A DNA stretch of 41,931 nucleotides, taken from contig JBFWWZ010000022.1 in NCBI GenBank assembly GCA_050245915.1, forward strand, positions 1 through 41,931, read 5' to 3'. Both the position numbers and the translations under genes were made by a program. This document shows, in pieces, positions 7,049-15,422 of the stretch. Numbering within the stretch: position 1 is the first letter of the stretch; each line of letters opens with the position of its first letter. Under the pieces are notes generated by a model. That model did not search any database. It was not told the DNA's origin and saw only the letters and a program-made list of their open reading frames with translations. The DNA comes from JBDSKH01 sp050245915 (GTDB lineage Bacteria > Actinomycetota > Actinomycetes > Actinomycetales > Microbacteriaceae).

Positions 7049-9220
7049 GTGGCACCGGGTTCGGCGCTCGACGCGCGGCTGCGTTCGGTCGTCGGCGATA
7101 ACACCGCGCAGGCGATCAGGAAGGCGTTCGGGTACGAGACGGCCGGCGAGTTCCTGGCGCACTACCCGCGGCGCTACGCGAAGCGCGGCGAGCTGACCTC
7201 GCTCGCCGAGCTGACGGTGGATGAGAGCGTCACCATCGTCGCGGAGGTGCGGAGCGTCACCGAGCGCCCGATGCGGCAGAAGCGCGGGTCCATCCTCGAG
7301 GTCTCGATCACCGACGGCCGCGGGTTCCTGACGCTGACCTTCTTCAACCAGAAGTGGCGGGCGGGTGAACTGAAGCCCGGGGTGCGCGGCATCTTCGCGG
7401 GCAAAGTGGGCGAGTACCGCGGCGCCCGGCAGCTCGCGCACCCCGACTACGAGCTGTTCGGCGACGACGCCCCCGACCTCGACGCCGGCACACCGCTCGC
7501 CCGCGAGTGGGCGGAGCAGCCGATCCCGATCTACCCGGCGACCTCGACGCTGGCGTCCTGGCAGCTGGCGAAGGCGATGGATGTGGTGCTCGGCGGTCTG
7601 CCCGCCGACCTCGACGACCCGGTGCCGGATGCGGTGCGCACCGCGCGCGGGCTGGTCCCCTTCGGCGAGGCCCTGCGTCTCGTGCACCGCCCCGCCTCGG
7701 ATGCGGACTGGCGCCGCGGTCAGGACGCGCTGCGGTTCCAGGAGGCGTTCGTGCTGCAGGCCGGGTTGCTGCGTCAGCGTGCCGAGCGCCGCTCCACCGG
7801 GGCCCCGGTGCGCGCCCCGGGCCGGTTCTCCGCCGAGTTCGAGGAGTCGCTGCCGTTCCGTCTCACCCACGACCAGCTGGCCGTGGGGGCGGAGATCGAG
7901 CGCGATCTCGCGTCCGGCATCCCGATGAACCGGCTCGTGCAGGGCGAGGTCGGCTCGGGCAAGACCCTGGTGGCGTTGCGGGCGATGCTGGCCGTCGCCG
8001 ACTCGGGCGGGCAGTCGGCGTTCCTGGCCCCGACCGAGGTGCTCGCCGGGCAGCACCTGCGGTCGCTCGTGTCCTCGCTCGGGCCGGACCTCGCCGCCCG
8101 CCTGCGCCCGACCTTGCTGACCGGGCAGCTGCCCGCAGCGGATCGCCGGCGCGCGCTGCTGGCCGCGGCATCCGGGGGCGCGTCGATCGTGGTGGGCACG
8201 CATGCGCTGCTCGGCGACCAGGTGTCGTTCGCGGATCTCGGGCTGGTGGTGGTGGACGAGCAGCACCGGTTCGGGGTCGATCAGCGCGAGGCCCTGCGAC
8301 TGAAGGGCGAGGCACCCCACGTGCTCGTGCTGACCGCGACGCCGATCCCGCGCACCGTGGCGATGACCGTCTTCGGCGACCTCGACATCTCGACGATCGC
8401 CGAGCTGCCGTCCGGGCGGTCGCCGATCGTGTCGCACGTGGTGGCGCTGCACGATCACCCCGGCTGGGAGAACCGGATCTGGGAGCGGCTCAGCGAGGAG
8501 CTCGCCCAGGGCCGCCAGGGGTTCGTGGTGTGCCCGGCGATCGAGGTCTCGGCAGGCTCGACCGCCATCGCGGAGGACGATCCCGACGCCCTCGTCGACA
8601 CCGAGCCGGGGGCCGCCGTGCTGCCGACGCTCGAGCAGTTGCGGGCGCACCCGCTGCTGCGGGACCGCCGGATCGAACCATTGCACGGCCGCATGTCCGC
8701 GGAGGAGAAGGATGCCACGATGCGCGCCTTCGCCCGCGGCGAGATCGACGTGCTGGTCGCGACGACGGTCATCGAGGTCGGGGTCGACGTGCCGAACGCC
8801 TCCACCATGGTGGTGCTGGATGCGGATCGCTTCGGCATCGCCCAGCTGCACCAGCTGCGCGGCCGGGTGGGTCGCGGGGGAGTGCCCGGCCTCTGCCTGT
8901 TCGTCACCCGGACGGAGCCCGCGACCGTCGCCCGCGAGCGTGTCGACGCCGTCGCCGCTACGCTCGACGGCTTCGAGCTCGCCCAGGCCGACCTCGAACT
9001 GCGGCGCGAGGGCAACGTGCTCGGCGCCTCGCAGTCCGGCGGGCGCTCGTCGCTGAAGCTGCTGCGGGTGGTGCGCGACGGCGACCTGATCGTCGAGGCA
9101 CGCGCCGCGGCCGAGGCGATCCTGGATGCCGACCCGGCCCTCGCCGCGCACCCCGCCCTGGCCGGCGCGCTGGCCCGCCGGCTCGACGAGGCGGAGCGCG
9201 CGTTCCTCGCGAAGGGCTGA
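7049..9220 (+). CDS. recG: ATP-dependent DNA helicase RecG
   Basis: RecG remodels stalled forks and branched DNA by ATP-driven branch migration. The 723-residue protein shows the N-terminal wedge/OB region (LAHYPRRYAKRGELTSL...), the Walker A motif GEVGSGKT near residue 300, DEQHRFGVDQR near 404, LTATPIPRT, and helicase motif VI QLRGRVGRGG. Start GTG at 7049 lies five bases after corA; a longer frame would overlap corA extensively. Residues 499-506 (EVSAGSTA) come from the dispersed 22-base repeat also found in ddl and tatD. It falls in the loop before the second helicase domain, so function is probably kept. Confidence 0.96.
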   Translation: MAPGSALDARLRSVVGDNTAQAIRKAFGYETAGEFLAHYPRRYAKRGELTSLAELTVDESVTIVAEVRSVTERPMRQKRGSILEVSITDGRGFLTLTFFNQKWRAGELKPGVRGIFAGKVGEYRGARQLAHPDYELFGDDAPDLDAGTPLAREWAEQPIPIYPATSTLASWQLAKAMDVVLGGLPADLDDPVPDAVRTARGLVPFGEALRLVHRPASDADWRRGQDALRFQEAFVLQAGLLRQRAERRSTGAPVRAPGRFSAEFEESLPFRLTHDQLAVGAEIERDLASGIPMNRLVQGEVGSGKTLVALRAMLAVADSGGQSAFLAPTEVLAGQHLRSLVSSLGPDLAARLRPTLLTGQLPAADRRRALLAAASGGASIVVGTHALLGDQVSFADLGLVVVDEQHRFGVDQREALRLKGEAPHVLVLTATPIPRTVAMTVFGDLDISTIAELPSGRSPIVSHVVALHDHPGWENRIWERLSEELAQGRQGFVVCPAIEVSAGSTAIAEDDPDALVDTEPGAAVLPTLEQLRAHPLLRDRRIEPLHGRMSAEEKDATMRAFARGEIDVLVATTVIEVGVDVPNASTMVVLDADRFGIAQLHQLRGRVGRGGVPGLCLFVTRTEPATVARERVDAVAATLDGFELAQADLELRREGNVLGASQSGGRSSLKLLRVVRDGDLIVEARAAAEAILDADPALAAHPALAGALARRLDEAERAFLAKG
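8545..8566 (+). repeat. Dispersed 22-base repeat, copy in recG
   Basis: 20 of 22 bases match (GGTCTCGGCAGGCTCGACC...). Read in the same frame as in ddl, giving VSAGSTA. Confidence 0.65.
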
Positions 9221-9257
9221 AGGGGTCATCCCGACCGAGTGGCCGATCCGGCTCCGA

Positions 9258-9263
9258 TATGCT
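9258..9263 (+). promoter_or_regulatory. -10 hexamer (TATGCT) for leaderless coaD
   Basis: TATGCT ends 7 nt before the coaD ATG at 9271, so coaD has its own promoter although recG ends only 50 bases upstream. Confidence 0.5.
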
Positions 9264-9270
9264 TCGCAGC

Positions 9271-9759
9271 ATGAGCCGGATCGCCGTCGTCCCGGGGTCG
9301 TTCGACCCCGTCACCCTCGGACATCTGGATGTCATCGGGCGCGCCGCCCGCATCTTCGACCAGCTGCACGTGCTCGTGGTGCACAACCCCGACAAGTCCG
9401 CCCTGCTGCCGATCGCGCAGCGGGTGTCGCTCATCCAGGATGCGGTGAGAGACGCGAAGCTCGGCGACAACATCCTGGTCACCAGCTGGTCGGTCGGCTT
9501 GCTCGTCGACTACTGCACCGACGTGGGCGCCACGGTGCTGGTGAAGGGCATCCGGTCCCAGGTCGATGTCGCCTACGAGACCCCGATGGCGATCGTGAAC
9601 CGCAACCTCGCCGGCGTCGAGACGATCTTCATGCTCCCCGAGCCGGCGCACGCCCACGTGTCGAGTTCGCTGGTGCGGCAGGTCGCGGCCCTCGGGGGAG
9701 ACGTCGCGCCGTACGTGCCGAAGGCCGTCGCCGAGTTCCTGCAGAAGGACAGGCACTAG
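9271..9759 (+). CDS. coaD: Phosphopantetheine adenylyltransferase
   Basis: CoaD transfers AMP from ATP to 4'-phosphopantetheine, the penultimate step of coenzyme A synthesis. The 162-residue protein has normal length. The nucleotidyltransferase motif is present as VPGSFDPVTLGHLDVI with T-L-G-H at residues 15-18. KGIRSQVDVAYE and the C-terminal SSSLVRQVAALGGDV, the ISSTxVR-type motif, are also seen. Start is fixed by the conserved N-terminus SRIAVVPGSFDP. recG-coaD order is widespread in actinobacteria. Confidence 0.96.
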   Translation: MSRIAVVPGSFDPVTLGHLDVIGRAARIFDQLHVLVVHNPDKSALLPIAQRVSLIQDAVRDAKLGDNILVTSWSVGLLVDYCTDVGATVLVKGIRSQVDVAYETPMAIVNRNLAGVETIFMLPEPAHAHVSSSLVRQVAALGGDVAPYVPKAVAEFLQKDRH

Positions 9760-9778
9760 GCCGCACAGCGAGACGAAG

Positions 9779-9784
9779 TAGCCT
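9779..9784 (+). promoter_or_regulatory. -10 hexamer (TAGCCT) for leaderless fgd
   Basis: TAGCCT ends 6 nt before the ATG at 9791. Confidence 0.5.
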
Positions 9785-9790
9785 GGGGCC

Positions 9791-10795
9791 ATGCCTCTCA
9801 CACTCGGATACAAGGCCAGCGCCGAGCAGTTCGACCCGCGTGAACTCGTCGAGATCGCGGTCGCCGCGGAAGCCCACGGGATGGAGAGCGTCGCCGTCAG
9901 CGACCACTTCCAGCCGTGGCGGCACGAGGGCGGCCACGCGCCGTTCTCGCTGACCTGGATGGCCGCCGTCGGCGAGCGCACGTCGACGATCCGCATCGGC
10001 ACGAGCGTCATGACGCCCACGTTCCGCTACAACCCGGCGGTCATCGCCCAGGCGTTCGCCTCGATGGGCGTGATGTACCCGGGCCGCATTATGCTGGGGG
10101 TCGGCACCGGCGAGGCGCTCAACGAGGTAGCCACCGGTTGGCGGGGCGACTGGCCCGAATTCAAGGAGCGCTTCGCGCGCCTGCGGGAGTCCGTCGACCT
10201 GATGCGGGCGCTCTGGACCGAGGACCGTGTGAACTTCGACGGCGAGTACTACTCCACGGTCGACGCGAGCATCTACGACCGGCCCGAGACCCCGATCCCG
10301 GTCTACGTCGCCGCCGGGGGCCCCGTCGTGGCCCGCTACGCCGGCCGCGCGGGCGACGGCTTCATCTGCACCAGCGGCAAGGGGATGAGCCTCTACACCG
10401 AGGAGCTGATCCCGGCCGTGAAAGAAGGCGCGGAGCAGGCGGGCCGCAGCTTCGACCAGCTGGACCGCATGATCGAGATCAAGCTGAGCTACGACACGGA
10501 TGCCGACCTGGCTCTCGAGAACACGCGCTTCTGGGCGCCGCTCGCCCTCAGCAAGGAGCAGAAGCACGACATCACCGACCCGGTCGAGATGGAGAAGGCG
10601 GCGGACGCCCTCCCGATCGAGCGGATCGCGTCGCGCTGGATCGTCGGCAGCGACCCCGACGAGGTCGTCGCGGGCATCAGGCAGTACGTCGACGCCGGCA
10701 TGAACCACCTGGTGTTCCACGCGCCGGGTGCCGACCAGCGCCGGTTCCTGGAACTGTTCGAACGCGACCTCGCCCCGCGCCTGCGCGCACTGTAG
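9791..10795 (+). CDS. fgd: F420-dependent glucose-6-phosphate dehydrogenase
   Basis: Fgd oxidises glucose-6-phosphate to 6-phosphogluconolactone and reduces coenzyme F420, supplying F420H2 to other reductases. The 334-residue luciferase-like TIM-barrel protein is nearly colinear with mycobacterial Fgd1 as I recall it. It has KASAEQFDPRELVE, then SDHFQPWRHEGGHAPFS with active-site His39 and Trp43, GVGTGEALNE with Glu108, and FWAPLAL...EMEKAADALPIE near the C-terminus. This makes the organism an F420 user. The following MFS gene begins at the next base after the stop, so the two form an operon. Confidence 0.95.
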   Translation: MPLTLGYKASAEQFDPRELVEIAVAAEAHGMESVAVSDHFQPWRHEGGHAPFSLTWMAAVGERTSTIRIGTSVMTPTFRYNPAVIAQAFASMGVMYPGRIMLGVGTGEALNEVATGWRGDWPEFKERFARLRESVDLMRALWTEDRVNFDGEYYSTVDASIYDRPETPIPVYVAAGGPVVARYAGRAGDGFICTSGKGMSLYTEELIPAVKEGAEQAGRSFDQLDRMIEIKLSYDTDADLALENTRFWAPLALSKEQKHDITDPVEMEKAADALPIERIASRWIVGSDPDEVVAGIRQYVDAGMNHLVFHAPGADQRRFLELFERDLAPRLRAL

Positions 10796-11968
10796 GTGGG
10801 CGCCGCCGGGTATCTCGCCAGCTCCATCCCCCTGCGGCTCGCGAGCGCCGGGTCGGCGGTGGCGCTGCCGATCCTCGCCGTCCACGAGCTCGGCGATGTC
10901 GCGGTCGGCGGCGCGCTGGTGGCGGCGTCGCTCGCACCGGCGGTGGTCGCCGCCCCGCTCGCCGGCGTCGCACTCGACCGCGCGCGCTCCCCGCGTCTGC
11001 TCGTCATCGCCGCCGCCGTCGCCACCTTCGCGGGGTTCGTGGCGGCGTCGCTCCTCGGCATCCTGCCCCTGCCGCTGATCGTGCTGCTGCTGGTGATCGC
11101 GGGGTGCGCGGCGCCCTTCTATTTCGGCGGGCTGTCAAGCTTCGTCACGGGCGAGATCGCCGACGAGCGTGCGGCGTACGCCTATGACGCGCTCTCGTAC
11201 AACATCTCGTCGGTAGCGGGGCCGGGCATCGTCGCGGTGGCGGCGGTCACCGGTGTCAGCAGGCTCGGGATGCTGCTGATGGCAGGTGCGGCCCTCGCCG
11301 GGGCGCTCGGCGCGATCGCCCTGCGTATGGCACCGCGTCCGCGCGCGGCGGAGACGTTCCTCGGCACCATCGCCGCCGGCGCCAGGCACCTGACCGGACA
11401 TGCGCCGCTGCGGCTCGTGATCCTGTCCGGCGGGGTGTCGCAGTTCGGTGCGGGCGCGCTGCCGATCGCGGCGATCGCGCTGTCGCTCGAACGGGCGGGG
11501 AGCGCGGCGCAGGGCGCGGTGATCGTGACGGCGTTCGCGATCGGCGGTCTCGCCGGGGCGGTGTTCTCGGCGATCCGCCCCGGCTCCCGGTTCTCACCGG
11601 CGTTCGTCATGACCGGCGGTTTCGCCGCGATCGGCGTGCTGACTCTCGCCGCGATCCCCGATCTCGGCCTGCCGTGGACGATCGCGGTGATCGGCGCGTC
11701 GGGACTGTTCACGGCATCCAGTTCGGCCGCGATGCTGCTGCTGCGCAAGCAGCAGAGTCCCGCGGGGGTGCGCTCGCAGGTGTTCACCATCGGGTCGGGG
11801 CTGCGTGCGGCGACCGGCGCGGCGGGGGCCGCGGTCGCGGGTGTCGTCGCCGGGCTCGACGCCGGGGTTCTGATCGCGGCGATCGGGATCGTCTGGCTGC
11901 TGGCGGCGGCCGTCATGCTGCCGTATCCGCGCGACGCGGAACCGGTGGTCGAGCCTGTCGAGACCTAG
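10796..11968 (+). CDS. MFS transporter
   Basis: The 390-residue protein has about twelve hydrophobic helices in two halves and resembles drug/metabolite exporters of the major facilitator superfamily. A typical loop after helix 2 is seen as GVALDRARSPRLLV. The GTG start abuts the fgd stop, implying coupled expression. Substrate is unknown. The last residues, VVEPVET, are encoded by an exact inverse copy of the dispersed 22-base repeat (11944-11965), so the C-terminus has been replaced or extended by the repeat. The stop overlaps the end of the convergent CoA-binding gene by four bases. Confidence 0.85.
   Translation: MGAAGYLASSIPLRLASAGSAVALPILAVHELGDVAVGGALVAASLAPAVVAAPLAGVALDRARSPRLLVIAAAVATFAGFVAASLLGILPLPLIVLLLVIAGCAAPFYFGGLSSFVTGEIADERAAYAYDALSYNISSVAGPGIVAVAAVTGVSRLGMLLMAGAALAGALGAIALRMAPRPRAAETFLGTIAAGARHLTGHAPLRLVILSGGVSQFGAGALPIAAIALSLERAGSAAQGAVIVTAFAIGGLAGAVFSAIRPGSRFSPAFVMTGGFAAIGVLTLAAIPDLGLPWTIAVIGASGLFTASSSAAMLLLRKQQSPAGVRSQVFTIGSGLRAATGAAGAAVAGVVAGLDAGVLIAAIGIVWLLAAAVMLPYPRDAEPVVEPVET
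11944..11965 (-). repeat. Dispersed 22-base repeat, copy at MFS gene end
   Basis: Exact reverse-complement copy. It codes the last MFS residues VVEPVET; the stop follows immediately. Confidence 0.75.
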
Positions 11969-12543
11969 CGCAGGGTGCGACGCGAGCTGATCTGCCCGGT
12001 GTCGAAGCCGAGCAGGTGCAGGCCTCCATTGAAGCGGGCGTGCTCGACCTTGATGCAGCGGTCCATCACGACGGTGAGGCCCTTCGACTCGCCGTACTCG
12101 GCGGCCTCCTGGTTCCAGATGCCGAGCTGCACCCAGATGACGGGGGAGCCGATGGCGACGACCTCGTCGATGACCGCCGGGATGTCACTCGCCTTGCGGA
12201 AGACGTCGACGATGTCGGGCACCACGGGCAGGTCGGCGAGAGACTTGTAGACCTTCTGCCCGAGGATCTCGTCCGCGTTGGGGTTCACGAAGTACAGGTC
12301 GTAGTCGCTCGACTGCTGCAGGTAGGTGGCGACGAAGTAGCTCGACCGCGCCGGGTTCGGCGAGGCGCCGACGATCGCGACCGATTTCGCCTTGCGCAGG
12401 ATGGCGAGCCGCTCTTTCGCGGACGGCCCCACCCAGGTGCGCTGCGATTTCAGCAGCTTCGCCAGCGGGGAGGAGGCGGGGATGTCGCAGGTCAGCCCGT
12501 TGGAGAGCGTGACCACCTCGGTGGTCGAGCTTGTCGAGACCAT
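11965..12543 (-). CDS. CoA-binding domain protein
   Basis: This 192-residue protein has the Rossmann-type CoA-binding fold of the YccU family: KSVAIVGASPNPARSSY (dinucleotide-like loop), FVNPNADEILGQKVYKSLADLP, DIVDVFRKAS, and VMDRCIKVEHARF near the end. It is probably cytoplasmic; the exact ligand reaction is not known to me. I chose ATG at 12543 because AGGGAG lies about ten bases upstream and the metY stop is at 12548. A start at 12609 would overlap metY by 62 bases. The first residues (MVSTSSTTE) come from a copy of the dispersed repeat, so the native N-terminus may have been altered. Confidence 0.85.
   Translation of the reverse strand: MVSTSSTTEVVTLSNGLTCDIPASSPLAKLLKSQRTWVGPSAKERLAILRKAKSVAIVGASPNPARSSYFVATYLQQSSDYDLYFVNPNADEILGQKVYKSLADLPVVPDIVDVFRKASDIPAVIDEVVAIGSPVIWVQLGIWNQEAAEYGESKGLTVVMDRCIKVEHARFNGGLHLLGFDTGQISSRRTLR
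12520..12541 (-). repeat. Dispersed 22-base repeat, copy at CoA-binding gene start
   Basis: 21 of 22 bases match. In the coding direction it starts one base into codon 1 and supplies VSTSSTT right after the initiator methionine. Confidence 0.7.
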
Positions 12544-12547
12544 GGCC

Positions 12548-13846
12548 CTATTCTCCCTTGGCAGCGGCGGCGAGCGCTTGGTCGAGGTCGGCGATGATGT
12601 CGTCCACATCCTCGATCCCGACGCTGATCCGGACGAGGCCGGGCCCGACGCCGGCGTCAGCCAGCTGCTGCTCGCTGAGCTGCGCGTGGGTGGTCGAGGC
12701 GGGATGGATCACCAGCGTCTTCGCGTCGCCGATGTTGGCCAGGTGGCTGGCCAGGTCGACGCTCTCGATGAACCTCTGCCCCACGGGCCGGCCGCCTTTC
12801 ACGCCGAACGAGAACACCGAGCCGGGCCCGAGCGGCAGGTACTTCTCGGCGCGCTCGTGGTGCGGGTGCGAGGCCAGCCCCGCCCAGTTCACGAACTCGA
12901 TGCGCGCGTCGGCGGCCAGCCATTCGGCGACCGCGCGTGCGTTGTCGACGTGCGCCTGCATCCGGAACGGCAGCGTCTCGACGCCCTGCGCGAGCAGCCA
13001 GGCGGAGTGCGGCGCGAGCACCGGCCCGATGTCGCGCAGCTGCTCGGCCCGCAGGCGGGTGAGGAACGCGTACTCGCCGAAGTTGCCGTGCCAGTTGAGA
13101 CCGCCGTAGTGCGGCACCTCCCGGTCGAAGAGCGGGAAGCGCTCGTTCGCCCAGTGGAAGCGCCCCGATTCGACGACGACGCCGCCGAGCGTGGTGCCGT
13201 GGCCGCCGAGGAACTTGGTGGCCGAGTGGATGACGACGTCGGCGCCCCACTCGATCGGACGGTTGAGGTACGGCGTCGCGACGGTGGAGTCGACGATGAG
13301 CGGCAGGTGGTGGGCGTGCGCGACATCCGCGAGGCCCTCGAGGTCGGCGATCTCGCCGGACGGGTTCGAGATCGATTCGACGAAGATCAGCTTCGTCTTC
13401 TCGGTGATCGCCGCGGCGTACAGCTCGGGGTCGGTGCCGTGGATGAATGTGGTGTCCACCCCGAACCGCCGCAGGGTCACGTCGAGCTGGGTGACGCTGC
13501 CGCCGTAGAGCGAGGCGGAGGCGACGATGTGGTCACCGGCGCCGGCGAGCGCGGCGAACGTGATGAACTCGGCACCCAGACCGGATGCGGTGGCCACCGC
13601 CCCGAGACCGCCCTCGAGCGAGGCGATCCGCTCCTCGAAGCTCGCGACGGTCGGGTTGGCGAGCCGGCTGTAGATGTTGCCGTACTTCTGCAGCGCGAAG
13701 CGGGCCGCAGCATCCGCGGTGTCGTCGAAGACGAACGCGCTCGACTGGTAGATCGGCAGGGCACGCGCCCCGTGCACCCGGTCGGGGATGTTGCCGGCGT
13801 GGATGGCGCGGGTGCGGAAACCCCACGCGCGGTCGTGGTCAGCCAT
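12548..13846 (-). CDS. metY: O-acetylhomoserine sulfhydrylase (homocysteine synthase)
   Basis: This PLP enzyme makes homocysteine from O-acetylhomoserine and sulfide, in methionine synthesis. The 432-residue length suits MetY rather than the shorter cystathionine gamma-synthase. Motifs include YQSSAFVFDDT, YSRLANPTVASFEERIASLEGG (split here only for description), SLYGGSVTQ, and the PLP-lysine segment HSATKFLGGHG. FRIS-type C-terminal GLVRISVGIEDVDD is present. It precedes the CoA-binding gene by four bases in the same direction. I saw no SAM riboswitch in the 44 bases upstream. Confidence 0.93.
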   Translation of the reverse strand: MADHDRAWGFRTRAIHAGNIPDRVHGARALPIYQSSAFVFDDTADAAARFALQKYGNIYSRLANPTVASFEERIASLEGGLGAVATASGLGAEFITFAALAGAGDHIVASASLYGGSVTQLDVTLRRFGVDTTFIHGTDPELYAAAITEKTKLIFVESISNPSGEIADLEGLADVAHAHHLPLIVDSTVATPYLNRPIEWGADVVIHSATKFLGGHGTTLGGVVVESGRFHWANERFPLFDREVPHYGGLNWHGNFGEYAFLTRLRAEQLRDIGPVLAPHSAWLLAQGVETLPFRMQAHVDNARAVAEWLAADARIEFVNWAGLASHPHHERAEKYLPLGPGSVFSFGVKGGRPVGQRFIESVDLASHLANIGDAKTLVIHPASTTHAQLSEQQLADAGVGPGLVRISVGIEDVDDIIADLDQALAAAAKGE

Positions 13847-13852
13847 CCGTTC

Positions 13853-13858
13853 AGGCTA
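13853..13858 (-). promoter_or_regulatory. -10 hexamer (TAGCCT) for leaderless metY
   Basis: TAGCCT on the minus strand lies 6 nt upstream of the ATG at 13846, leaving no room for a riboswitch leader. Confidence 0.5.
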
Positions 13859-13890
13859 CTGAACGGCCCGGCGACGTTGCGTCCCGTTAC

Positions 13891-15405
13891 TCAGATCCAG
13901 GTCGGGAACCAGAAGTGCATGTTGAGGTACCAGCGCGGGATCTCCATCCCGGTCCAGATCGGCAGGAAGAACAGGCTGAGCAGCACGCACAGCACCAGGA
14001 ATCCGCCGGTGACCCGCAGGCCGAGCACGCGCCGGCTCTCCGGATCGGCGGGCGATCCGATCAGGGTGGCGATCGCGGCGACGACCGCGAGCACCATGAA
14101 CGGCTCGAACGCGATCGTATAGAACTGGAACACGGTGCGGCCGAGGTACAGCAGCCACGGCAGGTAGCCGGCGGCGAACCCGACGAGCACGAAAGCGTCC
14201 GCCCGGCTCGGCGCCTGCCTGCGCACCAGGCTGCGGATCATCCGGTAGGTCAGGAACAGGATCGCCGCCGTGCCCGCCCACCAGATCAGCGGGTTCGCCA
14301 CCCCGAGGATCGTCTCGGCGTCGTTGCCGTTCGCATGCCAGTACATGCTGGTGGGCCGCACCAGCAGCAGCCAGGTCAGCGGGTTCGCCTGGTAGTTGTG
14401 CGGGGTGTGCTCGTTGACGTGGTACCCGTACATCGCCGCCTGGTAGTGCCACCAGTTCTGCAGGTCGTACGGCACGAACGACAGCACCCCGGTCCAAGCC
14501 TGGCCGCCCTCGTTCTCGATCCAGTGCCGGTAGTACCCGCCGTCGGTGGTGAACCAGCCGAGCCAGCTCGCCAGGTACACGGCCGCCGCGACCGGCACGG
14601 TCAGCAGGAACGTGACGGGACCCTGGGTCAGCGCGGTGCGCGTCCACGGGATGCCGTCCCGCCGCCGTGCGAGCGCCTCGCTTCCCAGCGCGTACACCGC
14701 GAACGCGGCGAGGAAGTAGATCCCGCTCCACTTCACGCCGCTGGCGAGACCGAAGCTCAACCCGGCGACGACGAGCCACGGCCGGGCCCAGCCGGTGGCG
14801 CCCGACCTGCGGTCGAGCAGCACGGCCCCGGCGCCGAGCAGCACGAACAGCGCCAGCATCGTGTCGAGCAGGGCGACCCGGCTCATCACGATCGCGTTGC
14901 CGTCGATCGCCATCAGGCCGCCCGCGATCACCGCGAACAGGGTCGACCGGAACAGCAGCTTCGCCAGCAGCAGCGTGACCAGCACCAGCAGGATGCCGCA
15001 CACCGCCACCGCCACCCTCCAGCCGAACGGGTCGCCGGCCCCGAACAGCGCCAGGCCCGCGGCGATGATCCACTTGCCGACCGGGGGGTGGGCGACGAAC
15101 GAGGGTGCGGTGAGGTACCCGGTCGGGGTGCCGGCGTTGAACGCCAGGTTCGCGTCCGCGGGCCACGACCCCTCGTAGCCGAGCTGCGACAGCGTGAACG
15201 CGTCCTTCACGTAGTAGGTCTCGTCGAAGACGAGCTCGTGCGGGTGCCCGAGGCCCACCAGACGGCTCAGGATGGCGACCACCATCACCAGCGCGGGCCC
15301 GCCCCAGGTCCAGGCCGCCCGCCACCCCGGACGGGACATCAGATCGTGCCACGCGTCGTCGAGCCGGGAACCGGCGAGCTCGATCACGGCCCCCGGTCTG
15401 CTCAC
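13891..15405 (-). CDS. Protein O-mannosyltransferase (GT39)
   Basis: This polytopic membrane enzyme transfers mannose from polyprenyl-phosphate mannose to secreted proteins. It resembles mycobacterial Pmt (Rv1002c) in layout. The 504-residue protein begins with a cytoplasmic segment, then about ten or more helices. The first extracytoplasmic loop carries the conserved Asp-Glu in HELVFDETYYVKDAF. Further family stretches are HPPVGKWIIAAG, MSRVALLDTMLALF and ASGVKWSGIYFL. The GTG start at 15405 is supported by a -10 box six bases upstream and removes an arginine- and cysteine-rich N-terminal extension that is shadow sequence of rsmI. rsmI diverges from it; this pairing is common in actinobacteria. 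Confidence 0.92.
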   Translation of the reverse strand: MSRPGAVIELAGSRLDDAWHDLMSRPGWRAAWTWGGPALVMVVAILSRLVGLGHPHELVFDETYYVKDAFTLSQLGYEGSWPADANLAFNAGTPTGYLTAPSFVAHPPVGKWIIAAGLALFGAGDPFGWRVAVAVCGILLVLVTLLLAKLLFRSTLFAVIAGGLMAIDGNAIVMSRVALLDTMLALFVLLGAGAVLLDRRSGATGWARPWLVVAGLSFGLASGVKWSGIYFLAAFAVYALGSEALARRRDGIPWTRTALTQGPVTFLLTVPVAAAVYLASWLGWFTTDGGYYRHWIENEGGQAWTGVLSFVPYDLQNWWHYQAAMYGYHVNEHTPHNYQANPLTWLLLVRPTSMYWHANGNDAETILGVANPLIWWAGTAAILFLTYRMIRSLVRRQAPSRADAFVLVGFAAGYLPWLLYLGRTVFQFYTIAFEPFMVLAVVAAIATLIGSPADPESRRVLGLRVTGGFLVLCVLLSLFFLPIWTGMEIPRWYLNMHFWFPTWI

Positions 15406-15411
15406 TCGGCG

Positions 15412-15417
15412 AGAATA
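15412..15417 (-). promoter_or_regulatory. -10 hexamer (TATTCT) for leaderless pmt
   Basis: TATTCT on the minus strand lies 6 nt before the GTG at 15405, inside the 17-base gap to divergent rsmI. Confidence 0.5.
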
Positions 15418-15422
15418 CCCAC

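Noticed and set aside
2643..7055. A 1470-codon minus-strand open frame
   Set aside because: It is mostly antisense to acyl-CoA dehydrogenase and corA, is His/Arg/Val-rich, and is a product of high G+C. Only its last 184 codons, rsmD, are real.
6917..9229. Long minus-strand open frame of 770 codons opposite recG
   Set aside because: Composition is that of an antisense shadow; recG on the other strand has full helicase motifs.
13847..13890. SAM riboswitch upstream of metY
   Set aside because: Only 44 bases separate pmt and metY, and the -10 is 6 nt from the start codon, leaving no leader.
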